From Pseudomonas baltica (GTDB lineage Bacteria; Pseudomonadota; Gammaproteobacteria; Pseudomonadales; Pseudomonadaceae), in the NCBI RefSeq assembly GCF_031880315.1, contig NZ_CP134771.1, forward strand, positions 4,118,501 through 4,182,500: DNA of 64,000 nucleotides, read 5' to 3'. The notes beneath the pieces are model-generated. The model ran no database searches and had not been told where the DNA came from. It was given only the letters and a program-made list of their open reading frames with translations. The first letter of the stretch is position 1; each line of letters opens with the position of its first letter. Shown in pieces: positions 17,629-27,304 of this stretch. Made by a program: the position numbers and the translations under genes.

Positions 17629-18357
17629 TCAAACCTGGGTGGGGTGGCTGGCATCGCCTTCGATGCGCTTGAAGTGCAGGACGCGCCCGGGGGTTCTCTC
17701 GAAACGGGTGGTCTTGCCCGGCATCACATGTTGCAGGCGGCTGGGGTCGCAGACCGGCTCGTCGCCCGCCGAGCACTCCTTCAAGTCCTCCAGCACGACG
17801 GTGCTGTTGCCCGCATTGGTCAGGCTGTAGTGCGTGTCGGTTTGCTCGATGCGTGTGTCGAAGCGGGTATGCGTGGGCCGCACGATGAAGATCGCGCCGT
17901 AGCCTGTGAGGACGTTGATGCCAGTCTCCACAGCCGCTTTGTAGGCCTGTCGCTCATCCTCGGGCACCGCGAACTGGTCGTCCTTTTCGGGCACCACCGG
18001 GATGTAGCGCACGCGGTAGTAACGTTCCCGATCACGCTCGCCCTGAAACAACAGCCGTGTGGCTTGCATGCCCTTGGGCGGGATGATCAACCGCGAGGGG
18101 GTGGCGATCAGGCCCCGGCGCTGGCCATCAGGCGCGCTGTGCAGGGGTGTTTCCTGGGGGCCGTCTGCGCCGTAGGTGATTTCATACAGGTCGACCCGTA
18201 CGAAGGCGGTGCTGTCGCCACTGTTGCTGATGCGCTTGCGGTAGCTGGACTGGGCGCCGTCCAGGTAGTCATAGACCGTGCCGATATAAATGTCGGGCGC
18301 GGCGGTGGCCGACAGGCTGAGGGCTCCCAGCAGGGCGGCGAGGATGAATTTATACAT
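17629..18357 (-). CDS. Fimbrial periplasmic chaperone, CS1/alpha type (first copy)
   Basis: 242 residues with the signal peptide MYKFILAALLGALSLSATAA. The mature part begins PDIYIGTVYDYLDGAQSSY. The conserved RLIIPPKGMQATRLLFQGER and YRVRYIPVVPEKDDQFAV match CblB/CfaA-type chaperones rather than the classical PapD family. It lies 30 bp after the adhesin gene and 30 bp before the second chaperone on the same strand, so it belongs to one operon. Pairing with the second copy suggests a tandem duplication followed by divergence. Confidence 0.88.
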   Translation of the reverse strand: MYKFILAALLGALSLSATAAPDIYIGTVYDYLDGAQSSYRKRISNSGDSTAFVRVDLYEITYGADGPQETPLHSAPDGQRRGLIATPSRLIIPPKGMQATRLLFQGERDRERYYRVRYIPVVPEKDDQFAVPEDERQAYKAAVETGINVLTGYGAIFIVRPTHTRFDTRIEQTDTHYSLTNAGNSTVVLEDLKECSAGDEPVCDPSRLQHVMPGKTTRFERTPGRVLHFKRIEGDASHPTQV

Positions 18358-18387
18358 GGCACGGATCCATTGTTTGACTGGCGAGCA

Positions 18388-19629
18388 TCAGGGTATGAGG
18401 AACGAATCCCACACTACCGTGACGTTGCCGGAGTAGGTGGTGTCGGGGTACGTCAGCATGTCGTTGACATCGCTGCGGGCGACTTCGAAGTGCAGATTGC
18501 CGGTCTGGTCAGCCACGTAACGGCTCGCCAGGGCAGTGACGTCATCGATGGTGGAGAGCAGCTTCCTGCTGACCGGGCCTCCGGTCAGTTCGTGCATGCC
18601 GGCGGGGAGGGTGATGCGCGTTTCCACGGGGACCCGGTGGCCGGCCGGATTGGCGATGGCGCAGTTGCCGCCCATCAGGTACTGGCACTCGATACGCATT
18701 TTCACCGGCCCGGAGCTGGTGAACTGGAACGGTTGGTCGCGAATGATCCGTTCGGGGCGTCGGCCACCGTTAAGCCAGGGGATCCAGCCGCCCTCGGGTT
18801 CGAGGGCCAGGCGGTCGGCGCCGGGCGGGAATACGGCGCGCAGGTGGTGGGAAACGGTGAGGGTTATTTTGATATTGAGGTTGGGGTCGTATGGGAGCAA
18901 GTTGTCGCCGAAATCGAAGTCAGCCCCTGGGCCGAGGGTGTACAAATAATCGGCTTCCCAGATACCCGCTGCCATGTTCAGCGGCGTCGGAGTGCGTATT
19001 TCATACATCAGCTCCAAAGCGTAGATGTGGAGTTGGTCCAAACCGAACGCAGTCTGTTTCGCACATTCAGCGACTACGGGCATTTGCCAGAAGAATCGGA
19101 TGGTAGTGTCTCCGTCGACGCGGTGCAGTCGGCTGGTGCAGGGCGAGGGCGGGACTTCCAGCCCCCCACCGTTCCATAAAGCGCTGTGAGCAGCCGTCAC
19201 GTCAGGAATACCGGTCGCGAAGGTCGCGTTAGGCGCGATCCTGAGTTCTCCGCCAAAACTGGTGAATCGCAGCTGCACAGTGCTCGTTTGGCCTGTGGTC
19301 GCATGCTGCACTGTGATATCACGCCAATCGGCCGGGAGTTTGATGAAGAAACTTTGTCGGGGATCAGGATTATTAGCGATGATTGGTGTTTGATTCGCGA
19401 AGCGTCCAGGGAAGGTGATACTGACATTCCCGTCACAAATGGCGGGCATGGTCCCGCACAGGTAGCCCGGCGCCGAGGTGTTGGTAAACACATTGTTGGT
19501 GGGATCGGCCAGCGAAGGCACGAACTCTGCGGTAATCCTTGCGTTAAATGCCATAGCCGACTCAGCTGCCATCAACACGCAGCCCAGCCCCAAGGCTTGC
19601 ACCCAACCTTTGAAAAATTCAGTAGTCAC
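18388..19629 (-). CDS. CS1/alpha-type fimbrial tip adhesin (CblD/CfaE-like)
   Basis: 413 residues from GTG 19629, supported by AGGAA 8-9 nt upstream. A signal peptide occupies about residues 1-28 (ending AESAMA). The long N-terminal half contains several Cys (YLCGTMPAICDG, PSPCTSRLHR), and the C-terminal pilin-like half ends SGNVTVVWDSFLIP, echoing the pilin C-terminus. Such proteins cap CS1-type pili, start assembly and bind receptors. It lies 18 bp after the usher. The receptor specificity cannot be read from sequence. Confidence 0.82.
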   Translation of the reverse strand: MTTEFFKGWVQALGLGCVLMAAESAMAFNARITAEFVPSLADPTNNVFTNTSAPGYLCGTMPAICDGNVSITFPGRFANQTPIIANNPDPRQSFFIKLPADWRDITVQHATTGQTSTVQLRFTSFGGELRIAPNATFATGIPDVTAAHSALWNGGGLEVPPSPCTSRLHRVDGDTTIRFFWQMPVVAECAKQTAFGLDQLHIYALELMYEIRTPTPLNMAAGIWEADYLYTLGPGADFDFGDNLLPYDPNLNIKITLTVSHHLRAVFPPGADRLALEPEGGWIPWLNGGRRPERIIRDQPFQFTSSGPVKMRIECQYLMGGNCAIANPAGHRVPVETRITLPAGMHELTGGPVSRKLLSTIDDVTALASRYVADQTGNLHFEVARSDVNDMLTYPDTTYSGNVTVVWDSFLIP

Positions 19630-19647
19630 TTCAAATATTCCTGTGTT

Positions 19648-22170
19648 TTAACCCGCGGTCTCGACCGCCGGGGTTGCGACGGCCACTTCGGCCGTCACGC
19701 AACGCAAATCACCCACCATCAGCACGTCGTTCTCACGGTTCAGCTGGGTCGGGTCCAAGGTAAAGGCGCACACGCGCTGGTCGTTCTTGCGTACTTCAAG
19801 CGTGGGCGTGCCTTCGCTCATCTCCAGGGAGAAGAAGCCGTCCACCTCGGTGACGCTGCGGCTGGCGTGGTTGACGATGTGCTGGCCTTTCATGGGGCGG
19901 CCGTTGGCATCGAGCAGGCGGCCGAGCACGGTCATGGTCTTCATCACCCGCACTTTGCTGTAAGCCACGCCGCCTTTGTTGAGGTGATAGCGGGCGCGGG
20001 GCGGCTGGATGTTGGCGGCGGGGGCATGGTTGCCCTGGAAGTCGAACTGCACGGTGCTGTCGCGGTAGGCCGACACCGGTACGAAATTGCGCCCCGGCTT
20101 GAGGATCGTGCCGGTGCCGCTGAGGTCGTCGGCGCGCAGGGTGATGGTGTCCAGGTCGGATTCGACGTCGATGATCATTCCGGCCTGCTGCTGCGTGCTG
20201 CTGCCGGTGAGGACGACCTTGCCGCCACCCACCACCAGGTTGCTGGTGAGGTTAAGTGCGCCGGTGAGCGCGTTGTTGTAGGACGAGCGCTGCAAGAACA
20301 CATCGCCTTCGGCCAGTGGTGTGTGGAAACGCCCGGAGCCGCTGAGGCCGATGCCGTAGGTGTCGGTGGTGGCCGTGGCCGAGACGCTGGTCAGCGGGCC
20401 GCTTTGCAGTTGCTGCTGGTAGCCGATGCTGGCGTTGCGATCGCTGTTGCCTTCGCGGTCGGTGCGGGTGCCGAGGCTGGCATTGAGGCTTTTGCCCTGG
20501 CCGCCGACAGCCAGGGTGACACGCAGGTCGACGCCGCGGTTGCGCTCGTTGCCACTGCTGATGCTGGCTGGGCGATCAAAGACCGAGAGTTGCCAGGTGG
20601 CGGCGTTGCCGAACAGGCGGCCGTGGCGCAGCCAGCTGAGGTCGATGGCCGAGCCTTGGATCTGGCCTTGCGTGTAGGAGTAACGGGCGTTGAGGCTGTG
20701 GGTCGAGCTGAGGCGATGGTTGAGCGCCAGCGATGAATTGCTGACCGGGCCGTTGTAGAGATAACGCTGGCGCACCTGGGTGCCATCGATGAGGGTCTCG
20801 TAAGTATTGCGGTTGTCGAGCCAGCTGCGGTTGTGACTGGCGATCAGGTTGCCGCTGCCGTAGTTGTGCAGGGCCTGCACGTCCATGCCGGTGCCGTGGT
20901 CCTGAGTCTTATAGAGGTTGGCGTACAGGTTGGAAGCGCTGCCTACGCCTAGGTCGAGGGAGGTGCCCAGCTGATTGCGTGCCTTGACCTGACGGGCCGA
21001 CAGCCCGACCACGGCGCGTGGATGGAGCAGGTAGTTGACGGCCGCGCCTGCGGTGGTGCCAGCATCGGGTTGTGGGTCCCAGCTGCTGAGCAGTTGCGTT
21101 TCGCGGCCCAGAAAGATGTTGAAGCGCCAGCGCTGGTCGGGGTTGCGCCAGTTGTTGGGCTTGTACACCAACTCGTCGGTGCGGGATGTCTCTTGGCCGT
21201 CTTCGAGCAAACGCACTTCGACGTCGTAGATGCCGCCGGGCAATGGCCGGGTGTCGAGGGTCTGCAGCCCGGGTTGCACTTGCTGGGTGTTGATCAGCAC
21301 GCCGTCGCGGTAGATCTCGACCACGGCTTCGCGGTTGGCGGTGACGTACAGCGGATACACCGCGGCCTTGGTGCCTTCGACGGCGAGGCTGTCGGAACTG
21401 CCCAGCATGACGCCCATGACTGTGTCGGGGCTGGCGCCAAAGGTGCGCGGCTGGCGGCTCAGGCCTTCGGCGGTGGGCATGAAATAACCCAAGCGCACGA
21501 AGCTGCCTTCGCGTTCGGTCTGGGTGTGGAGTTCATGCAGGGCGTATTGGGTCTGGCCGTATTGGCCGCCGGTCCTGTTGGCCTGCATGTTGGCGGTCTG
21601 CGTCCAGTTGCCGAGGCTGGCGATGGCTTGCAGGCCATAGCGGCCACCCATGTCCTGATCCTGGCCGCCGGAGAGGTTCAGCTGGTTGCGCAGCATCACG
21701 CCGGTGCTGCCCTGTTCGGGCAGGTGGTAGAACTGCGACTCGGCGGTGGCGCGTTCGACGTTGCGGGTCACCAGGGCCAGTTCGGAGTTTTGCAGGCTGT
21801 AGTGCACCGCGAGCAGGCCGTTGTCGCAAGCGGTTTGACAGGCACCCAGGGCGACGCCTTGTTGCAGCCAGGCGCGCCAGAGATCGCGCTCGGCGGGGCC
21901 GATGTCGCTGTCGCGGGTGTCGGTGAAGTCGAGCAGGGTCACGCGGTCATCGCGGGACAGCACCACCATGGCTTCACCGAGTTCCTTGTTGTCCAGCACG
22001 ACGCGCACGGCCAGCGGTACGTCGAAAAAGTGTTCTTGAAATTCTTGTGGCAAGCCTTTCGCCTGTGCCAGCAGACTCGGTTGCGCAGCGGGCGGTTCTG
22101 ATGCGGCGACGGGCATGCCCACGCAGGCGATCAGGGCTATCGCGCTGGCGAGCGGCGTCATACGGAACAT
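19648..22170 (-). CDS. CS1/alpha-type fimbrial outer-membrane usher (TcfC/CblC/CooC family)
   Basis: 840 residues from ATG 22170, preceded by AAGGA. The signal peptide is MFRMTPLASAIALIACVGMPVAA. The TcfC-type features are the N-terminal plug-like region, the central GVMLGSSDSLAVEGTKAAVYPLYV block, a long beta-barrel rich in alternating Tyr/Asn/Arg, and a C-terminal domain with two Cys (VCAFTL, DLRCVTAE). It forms the outer-membrane pore through which subunits are secreted and polymerised. It is the second gene of the fimbrial operon, about 110 bp after the pilin, a gap that may allow unequal expression of pilin and usher. Confidence 0.9.
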   Translation of the reverse strand: MFRMTPLASAIALIACVGMPVAASEPPAAQPSLLAQAKGLPQEFQEHFFDVPLAVRVVLDNKELGEAMVVLSRDDRVTLLDFTDTRDSDIGPAERDLWRAWLQQGVALGACQTACDNGLLAVHYSLQNSELALVTRNVERATAESQFYHLPEQGSTGVMLRNQLNLSGGQDQDMGGRYGLQAIASLGNWTQTANMQANRTGGQYGQTQYALHELHTQTEREGSFVRLGYFMPTAEGLSRQPRTFGASPDTVMGVMLGSSDSLAVEGTKAAVYPLYVTANREAVVEIYRDGVLINTQQVQPGLQTLDTRPLPGGIYDVEVRLLEDGQETSRTDELVYKPNNWRNPDQRWRFNIFLGRETQLLSSWDPQPDAGTTAGAAVNYLLHPRAVVGLSARQVKARNQLGTSLDLGVGSASNLYANLYKTQDHGTGMDVQALHNYGSGNLIASHNRSWLDNRNTYETLIDGTQVRQRYLYNGPVSNSSLALNHRLSSTHSLNARYSYTQGQIQGSAIDLSWLRHGRLFGNAATWQLSVFDRPASISSGNERNRGVDLRVTLAVGGQGKSLNASLGTRTDREGNSDRNASIGYQQQLQSGPLTSVSATATTDTYGIGLSGSGRFHTPLAEGDVFLQRSSYNNALTGALNLTSNLVVGGGKVVLTGSSTQQQAGMIIDVESDLDTITLRADDLSGTGTILKPGRNFVPVSAYRDSTVQFDFQGNHAPAANIQPPRARYHLNKGGVAYSKVRVMKTMTVLGRLLDANGRPMKGQHIVNHASRSVTEVDGFFSLEMSEGTPTLEVRKNDQRVCAFTLDPTQLNRENDVLMVGDLRCVTAEVAVATPAVETAG

Positions 22171-22281
22171 GGCAAATCCTTGGCGGGTGTGGTCTAGCGC
22201 GTTGCCCCGCGACGACGACACGGTTGCGGGGGCAACGAGGGGTTCAGCTCAGAGCGGGTGCGTCATTGAGGAATGACGCGA

Positions 22282-22776
22282 TCAAGGAACCAGGACAGCG
22301 TCGAAGGCCAGGTTGACGTTGCCCACGTAGGTGCCTTCCTTGTAGCCACCGGTGGTGGGCTTGACCGGATCGATGTCCAGGTAAACCGTCGGCGACAGGG
22401 CAGCCTCGGCTTTGGTCAGCACGGCTACAGGGGTGGTGGTGAGGGCGACACCATTGAACTTGACGCTCAGGTCGATGGTTTCGGTGGCGCTGCTCAGGGC
22501 GGGCAGATCCAGTACCGAGGCTTCGATGCTGCCAGCGGTGTGCTTGGCGTAGAAGGCGGCGCGCAGGGATTCGAGGGATTCGGCGCCGGGGTTCCACTTC
22601 AGGTTGTTGACCTTGGAGGTCAGGTCCGGATCGACTGGCTGTACCATGAACGAGGACGACGGCACGCTGGCTTCGAGCTGGATGGTGTGGCGGATCTGTG
22701 CGGCCTGACTGCTGACGGAGGCGGCGAGTGCCGCGATGGCGAGGGGAGCAAGGACAGCATTTTTGATCAAAGACAT
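22282..22776 (-). CDS. CS1/alpha-type major fimbrial subunit (CblA/CfaB-like)
   Basis: 164 residues from ATG 22776 with GGGA 9 nt upstream; a longer start at 22815 adds a non-signal leader. The signal peptide is MSLIKNAVLAPLAIAALAASVSSQA. The mature chain has no Cys and ends YVGNVNLAFDAVLVP, typical of CS1-type pilins, which are joined by donor-strand exchange through the N-terminal strand (HTIQLEASVP). It is the first gene of the pilin, usher, adhesin, chaperone, chaperone operon. The promoter lies in the AT-richer gap 22777-23069. Confidence 0.88.
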   Translation of the reverse strand: MSLIKNAVLAPLAIAALAASVSSQAAQIRHTIQLEASVPSSSFMVQPVDPDLTSKVNNLKWNPGAESLESLRAAFYAKHTAGSIEASVLDLPALSSATETIDLSVKFNGVALTTTPVAVLTKAEAALSPTVYLDIDPVKPTTGGYKEGTYVGNVNLAFDAVLVP

Positions 22777-23011
22777 GGAATTTCCCTTTGGTGTGGACAA
22801 ACTTGAACGGTCCAAAACCCTTACGGCACGTGGCCTGTAGCGGTTTCGACGGTGCGGACTTTAAGGGGAATTCCGAGGGGGAAATATAGGACAAGTCTTA
22901 AAATGAAGCGCGCTAATGTTTTTTGTCGCGGTAACTTTTTTAAAAGGTAAATACCCCTCGTTTTGAAGGGCAGACTGGCGGTTGATGGATTGTCCTGACT
23001 ATTACCAGTAT

Positions 23012-23021
23012 TTGTATACAA
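23012..23021. promoter_or_regulatory. TTGTATACAA palindrome upstream of chemoreceptor
   Basis: A perfect 10-bp palindrome 49 bp before the chemoreceptor start, overlapping a plausible -10 region (tatacaat). Its core resembles sites used by FCD-type GntR regulators and nearly matches the palindrome at 52830-52839. The regulator is unknown. Confidence 0.35.
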
Positions 23022-23069
23022 TCGGCACGGCAGTTGCAGGCTCCCAGATACACACTTTGGGGGTTCTCC

Positions 23070-25004
23070 ATGCAGTTCTGGCGACGCAGTATCCAATGGC
23101 AGCTGATCTTGAGCATGGGCACCGCCCTGCTGGTCAGTATTTTGATCGTGGTCGGCATCTATGCCGTGGTGGTCAACCGCCTGGCTCAGACCTATCTGCT
23201 CGAGACGGCCATGCCGGCCAGCATCGAGGCGATGCGCAACGACATTGAGCGGATTCTGGTGCGCCCGCTCACCGCCGCCGAGGACATCGCCAGCAACACC
23301 ATGGTGCGCCAGTGGTTGGCCGAGGGCGAAAACGGTGCTCAGGTGCCGCAGTTTGCGGGCTATCTGGATGGCGTGCGGGCGCAGCACAAGGCATTCACTG
23401 CGCTGATCGGGTCGGCGGCGACCAGTCGTTATTACACCGAAAAAGGCCTGGACCGGACCCTCAGCCGTACCGACTCGAAGGACGCCTGGTTCTACGGTTT
23501 TCTCGACAGCGGCAAGCCGCGCACCCTCAATATCGATAACGACACGGCCACCGGCGCCTTGACGCTGTTCATCGACCTGCGCGTGGAACAGGCCGGCAAG
23601 TTGCTGGGTATCGCGGGGCTGGGTTTGAGCATGGACGAGCTGTCGGGCTTGATCAAAAACTACAGCTTTGGCGAGCGCGGCAAGGTGTATCTGGTGCGCG
23701 GTGATGGCTTGATCCAGATTCATCCGCAAACCGATCTGAGCGGCAAGCGTCAGTTGGCGGAGCAGATTGGCGCGCAGGCGGCGCAGTCGGTGCTGGGCAA
23801 GTCGGTGCTGAGCACCGCAAAGTTTCAGCGCGGTGGCGAGGACTATCTGGCCTTGAGTCTGCCTTTGCGGGATCTGAACTGGACACTGGTGGCCGAGGTG
23901 CCCGAGGCGCAGATCTACGCCCAGGCGCGGCAGGCCATGTGGTTGACCAGTCTGATCGGCCTGGGTGTGGCGCTGGTGTGCTTGCTGTTGGTGGTGTGGC
24001 TTGCGCGTAGTCTGGTCAAGCCGATTCGCCAGGTGACCACAGCGTTGGTGGCGATCGGCAGTGGCGGGGGGGATTTGACCCATCGGCTGGATGACAGCCG
24101 CGCGGATGAGTTGGGGGATCTGGCGCGGGGTTTCAATCGGTTTTTGGGCAGTCAGCGGGACATGATCGCGGATGTGTTGAGCACCAGCGAGCGCTTGCGC
24201 TCGACCGTGGGGCAGGTGGCCCGGGTGGTGGATAACACCGCAGATCGCGCCGGGCGCCAGCAGGAGATGACCGATATGGTTGCCACGGCGGTGCATGAGA
24301 TGGGGCTGACGGTGCAGGAGATCGCGCAGAACGCCGGCAATGCGGCCAGCGCCTCGCAGTCAGCGCGCGATGAGGCGTTGCAGGCGCGGGAGGTGGTGCG
24401 CGGGTCGATCGTGCATATCGAGGGCATGAGCGACGAGATCGGGGTGGCGTCGGCGGCGGTGGGTGAGCTGGCGACCCAGGTGGCGTCGATCGATCAGGTG
24501 CTGGCGGTGATCCGCGGGATTTCGGAGCAGACCAATTTGCTGGCCTTGAACGCGGCGATCGAGGCGGCGCGGGCGGGGGAGATGGGCCGTGGCTTTGCGG
24601 TGGTGGCGGATGAGGTGCGGACCTTGGCCAAGCGTACGCAGCTGTCGACCGACGAGATTCAGCAGATGATCGCGCGCTTGAAGCAGGGCGCGCAGAACGC
24701 CGTGTCGTCAATGCAGACCGGGCAGGCGGCAACCGGCACCGGTGTGCAATCGAGTCAGCGCACCGGCGCGTCGTTGGCGGCGATTACCGAGCAGGTCGAG
24801 CGGATCAGCGATATGAACCATCAGGTGGCGACGGCGACCGAAGAGCAATCAGCGGTGACCGAAGAGATCAACCGCAATGTGCAAGGGATTTCCGACCTGG
24901 CCCGGGCGACGGCGGGCGAGGTAAGGGATTGCCGCGAGGAGTGTCGAGCGTTGACCGGGTTGGCGGATGATCTGGCGCGGCAGATGGGGGGATTCAGGCT
25001 TTAA
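23070..25004 (+). CDS. Methyl-accepting chemotaxis protein with double Cache sensor
   Basis: 644 residues from ATG 23070 ([10 protein letters not shown]...), with GGGGG upstream. A membrane helix spans about 10-35. A periplasmic domain of about 260 residues contains dCache-like elements: [21 protein letters not shown] and a late [24 protein letters not shown]. The second membrane helix is near 285-310, followed by HAMP and the signalling domain with [18 protein letters not shown] and [16 protein letters not shown]. dCache receptors in Pseudomonas often bind amino acids, amines or organic acids. The ligand here is not determinable by eye. It is divergent from the fimbrial operon. Confidence 0.92.
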   Translation: MQFWRRSIQWQLILSMGTALLVSILIVVGIYAVVVNRLAQTYLLETAMPASIEAMRNDIERILVRPLTAAEDIASNTMVRQWLAEGENGAQVPQFAGYLDGVRAQHKAFTALIGSAATSRYYTEKGLDRTLSRTDSKDAWFYGFLDSGKPRTLNIDNDTATGALTLFIDLRVEQAGKLLGIAGLGLSMDELSGLIKNYSFGERGKVYLVRGDGLIQIHPQTDLSGKRQLAEQIGAQAAQSVLGKSVLSTAKFQRGGEDYLALSLPLRDLNWTLVAEVPEAQIYAQARQAMWLTSLIGLGVALVCLLLVVWLARSLVKPIRQVTTALVAIGSGGGDLTHRLDDSRADELGDLARGFNRFLGSQRDMIADVLSTSERLRSTVGQVARVVDNTADRAGRQQEMTDMVATAVHEMGLTVQEIAQNAGNAASASQSARDEALQAREVVRGSIVHIEGMSDEIGVASAAVGELATQVASIDQVLAVIRGISEQTNLLALNAAIEAARAGEMGRGFAVVADEVRTLAKRTQLSTDEIQQMIARLKQGAQNAVSSMQTGQAATGTGVQSSQRTGASLAAITEQVERISDMNHQVATATEEQSAVTEEINRNVQGISDLARATAGEVRDCREECRALTGLADDLARQMGGFRL

Positions 25005-25033
25005 CGCGGACCCGGATTTTTGTAGATCTACTC

Positions 25034-25120
25034 TGTAGCGAGGGGGCTTGCCCCGGATTGGACGTATCAGGCACTACTCGGTGTCTGGGCCGTTTTCGGG
25101 GGCAAGCGCCCTCGCTACAG
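25034..25120. repeat. REP-like inverted repeat ('tagcgaggggcttgcccc' class)
   Basis: Arms tgtagcgagggggcttgccc and gggcaagcgccctcgctaca lie 30 bp after the chemoreceptor stop and just before the convergent ltaE end. Confidence 0.85.
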
Positions 25121-25141
25121 GCGTCGTGCGCGGTGAGCCTG

Positions 25142-26185
25142 TCACCCGCCTTGCATCACCGCTCGGATATCCGCCGCCAGGGCGTGAACGCGCGCTTCTT
25201 GCGTATCCCACGAGCACATGAACCGCGCGCCACCTTCGCCAATGAAGGTGTAGAACCTCCAGCCCTTACCGCGCAACGCTTCCAGTGCCGCTTCCGACAT
25301 TTGCAGAAACACCCCATTGGCCTGCACCGGGAACAACAACTCCACGCCGGGGATGTCGGCTGTCAGCTGCTTGAGCAGTTGGGCGCTGGCGTTGGCGTGG
25401 CGAGCATGTTTGAGCCAGGCGTCGTTTTCCAGCAGGCCGACCCAGGGGGCCGAGAGGAAGCGCATCTTCGAGGCTAGTTGGCCGGCCTGTTTGCAGCGGT
25501 AATCGAAGTCGGTGGCCAGTTCGTGTTTGAAGAACAGGATGGCTTCGCCTACCGCCATGCCGTTTTTGGTGCCGCCGAAGCACAGCACGTCGACGCCGGA
25601 TTGCCAGGTCAGTTCGGCCGGTGTGCAGCCGAGGAAGGCGCAGGCGTTGGCGAAACGGGCGCCGTCCATGTGCAGGTTGAGGCCCAGTTCCTTGCAGGTG
25701 GCGCTGATCGCCTTGATCTCGTCGGGGGTGTAGACGCTGCCGCACTCGGTGGCTTGGGTGAGAGTGACCACGCGCGGTTTGGGGTAGTGGATGTCCTGAC
25801 GCTTGAGGGCCACTTCGCGGATGGCAGCGGGGGTGAGTTTGCCGTCTTCGGTGCGGGCGGTGAGAAGTTTGGAACCGTTGGAGAAGAATTCCGGGGCGCC
25901 GCATTCGTCGGTGTCGACATGGGCGGTTTCGGAGCAGATGACGCTGTGGTAGCTCTGGCACAGTGACGACAGGGCCAGGGAGTTGGCCGCTGTGCCGTTG
26001 AAGGCGAAGAAGACTTCACAGTCGGTTTCGAACAATTGGCGGAATTGATCGGCGGCCTTGGCGGTCCATTGATCGTCGCCATAGGCGCGCTCGTGACCGT
26101 GGTTGGCGGCTTCCATCGCTGCCCAGGCCTCCGGGCAGATGCCTGAATAGTTGTCGCTGGCAAACTGCTGGCTTTGCTCGTTCAT
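25142..26185 (-). CDS. ltaE: Low-specificity L-threonine aldolase
   Basis: 347 residues, PLP fold-type I. The Schiff-base lysine is Lys207 in LCFGGTKNGM; LHMDGARFANA gives the PLP-binding Asp/Arg region. It cleaves L-threonine or allo-threonine to glycine and acetaldehyde (and the reverse), linking it to the glycine made by the betaine route. The start is ATG 26185 (MNEQSQQFAS...), since the upstream extension is REP sequence. The position between gbcB and glyA equals that of PA5413. A small gap with a REP element separates it from the divergent TraX-like gene. Confidence 0.93.
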   Translation of the reverse strand: MNEQSQQFASDNYSGICPEAWAAMEAANHGHERAYGDDQWTAKAADQFRQLFETDCEVFFAFNGTAANSLALSSLCQSYHSVICSETAHVDTDECGAPEFFSNGSKLLTARTEDGKLTPAAIREVALKRQDIHYPKPRVVTLTQATECGSVYTPDEIKAISATCKELGLNLHMDGARFANACAFLGCTPAELTWQSGVDVLCFGGTKNGMAVGEAILFFKHELATDFDYRCKQAGQLASKMRFLSAPWVGLLENDAWLKHARHANASAQLLKQLTADIPGVELLFPVQANGVFLQMSEAALEALRGKGWRFYTFIGEGGARFMCSWDTQEARVHALAADIRAVMQGG

Positions 26186-26270
26186 GGCCGGTTCCTTGTG
26201 ATCGATGATGGGGCACTTTAGCGGGAAATGCGGCGTGTGCGTATCGGTAAATGGTGGTGAAGCCGAGAGC

Positions 26271-26370
26271 CTCTTCGCGGCCGAACGCGCACCCTTGCTC
26301 CCACAAGTGTACGGCTCAGGTGCTGCTTGCACTGTGGGAGCAAGGGTGCGCGTTCGGCGGCGAAGAGGCC
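26271..26370. repeat. Large REP-type palindrome between ltaE and the TraX-like gene
   Basis: Arms 'cgaacgcgcacccttgctcc' and 'gggagcaagggtgcgcgttc' form a near-perfect hairpin. It is unusual in lying between divergent gene starts rather than at gene ends. The arm sequence (cgcaccc) differs from the other REPs in the window. Confidence 0.8.
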
Positions 26371-26404
26371 GGTACAGCCACACAAACGCCATAGGGAAAC
26401 CCAC

Positions 26405-27130
26405 ATGCAGGCAAATCGCGACACGGCACTGGATGCCCTCAAGTGGCTGGCCATGCTGAGCATGGTGCTCGACCACCTGCGCTACATCGGCGATTCATTG
26501 GACCCGCTGTATATCCCCGGTCGCCTGGCGTTCCCGTGGTTTTGCCTGGCGATTGCCGCGCATCAGGCGCGGCGTGATCGAACCGCACCGTTGCCGTGGC
26601 GGTACCTGGGCTGGATGCTGGCGTTCACGCTGTTGTCGGAATGGCCGTATCGGCTGTTCGTCGTACCGGCTGAAACACTCAGTGTCATGCCCACCCTGAC
26701 GCTCGGCCTGCTGGTCGCCAATGCGCTCAGGCAACGCACGCCCTTGGCCCTCGCGCTAGGCACGCTGGCATTGGGCGTGGCGGCGCGCTGGAGCGACGAT
26801 TTGATGTTCGGTCTGCCCGGCGTGCTGCTGCCGGCGGTGATGTGGCTGGTCTATAAGCGCCCGCTGGCGTGGCAGATCCTGCCGGGGCTGGTGTGCCTGT
26901 TGGCGAACGTGTGGCTCGAACTGCTCGATCAGTCGATGCAGGGCTATTGGGTGGCCATGGCGGGCATCGCCGCCTGCCTGCTGGCGCCGGCGCTGGGCAT
27001 GTCGCTTTTGCGTCAGCGCCTGGCTGTGGCTATCCCGCCTTTGGGCCGTTGGGGCTACGGTTTCTACCCGCTGCACTTCCTCTGCTTGTGGGCGCTGAAG
27101 GCCCTGATTCTGGGGCCTGCAGCGTCTTGA
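26405..27130 (+). CDS. TraX-family membrane protein
   Basis: 241 residues and about seven or eight hydrophobic segments. It starts with DALKWLAMLSMVLDHLRYIG, the TraX/acyltransferase-like signature (the F-pilin acetylase TraX has the same DxLKxxAxxxMxxDH pattern), and ends GFYPLHFLCLWAL with the His of the second motif. A membrane acetyltransferase is likely, target unknown. ATG 26405 follows the REP element directly. PA5414 occupies the same place in P. aeruginosa. It is upstream of glyA by 174 bp, so glyA probably has its own promoter. Confidence 0.82.
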   Translation: MQANRDTALDALKWLAMLSMVLDHLRYIGDSLDPLYIPGRLAFPWFCLAIAAHQARRDRTAPLPWRYLGWMLAFTLLSEWPYRLFVVPAETLSVMPTLTLGLLVANALRQRTPLALALGTLALGVAARWSDDLMFGLPGVLLPAVMWLVYKRPLAWQILPGLVCLLANVWLELLDQSMQGYWVAMAGIAACLLAPALGMSLLRQRLAVAIPPLGRWGYGFYPLHFLCLWALKALILGPAAS

Positions 27131-27304
27131 CAGGGCTCAATCCATAGCGCCACCGACAGCCATGTCGTAAACGCACCTTTGCGTGGCGTGCGTAGGCATC
27201 TGAGCCGCACGCGCCAGCCCTACCATCGCATCCATAGGGCGGCCTTCCCGTGGGGGCCGCTGACCTGATGCCACAGGCGCGACGCCGCCGCCGGGAGAAC
27301 CCTG

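Noticed and set aside
16870..19179. 769-codon plus-strand frame across both fimbrial chaperones and part of the adhesin
   Set aside because: It spans three genes with signal peptides on the other strand and shows no family signature.
27131..27304. Glycine riboswitch before glyA
   Set aside because: I could not find the paired aptamer cores; only a short GC hairpin is present, and known control of the homologous operon is by a protein regulator.
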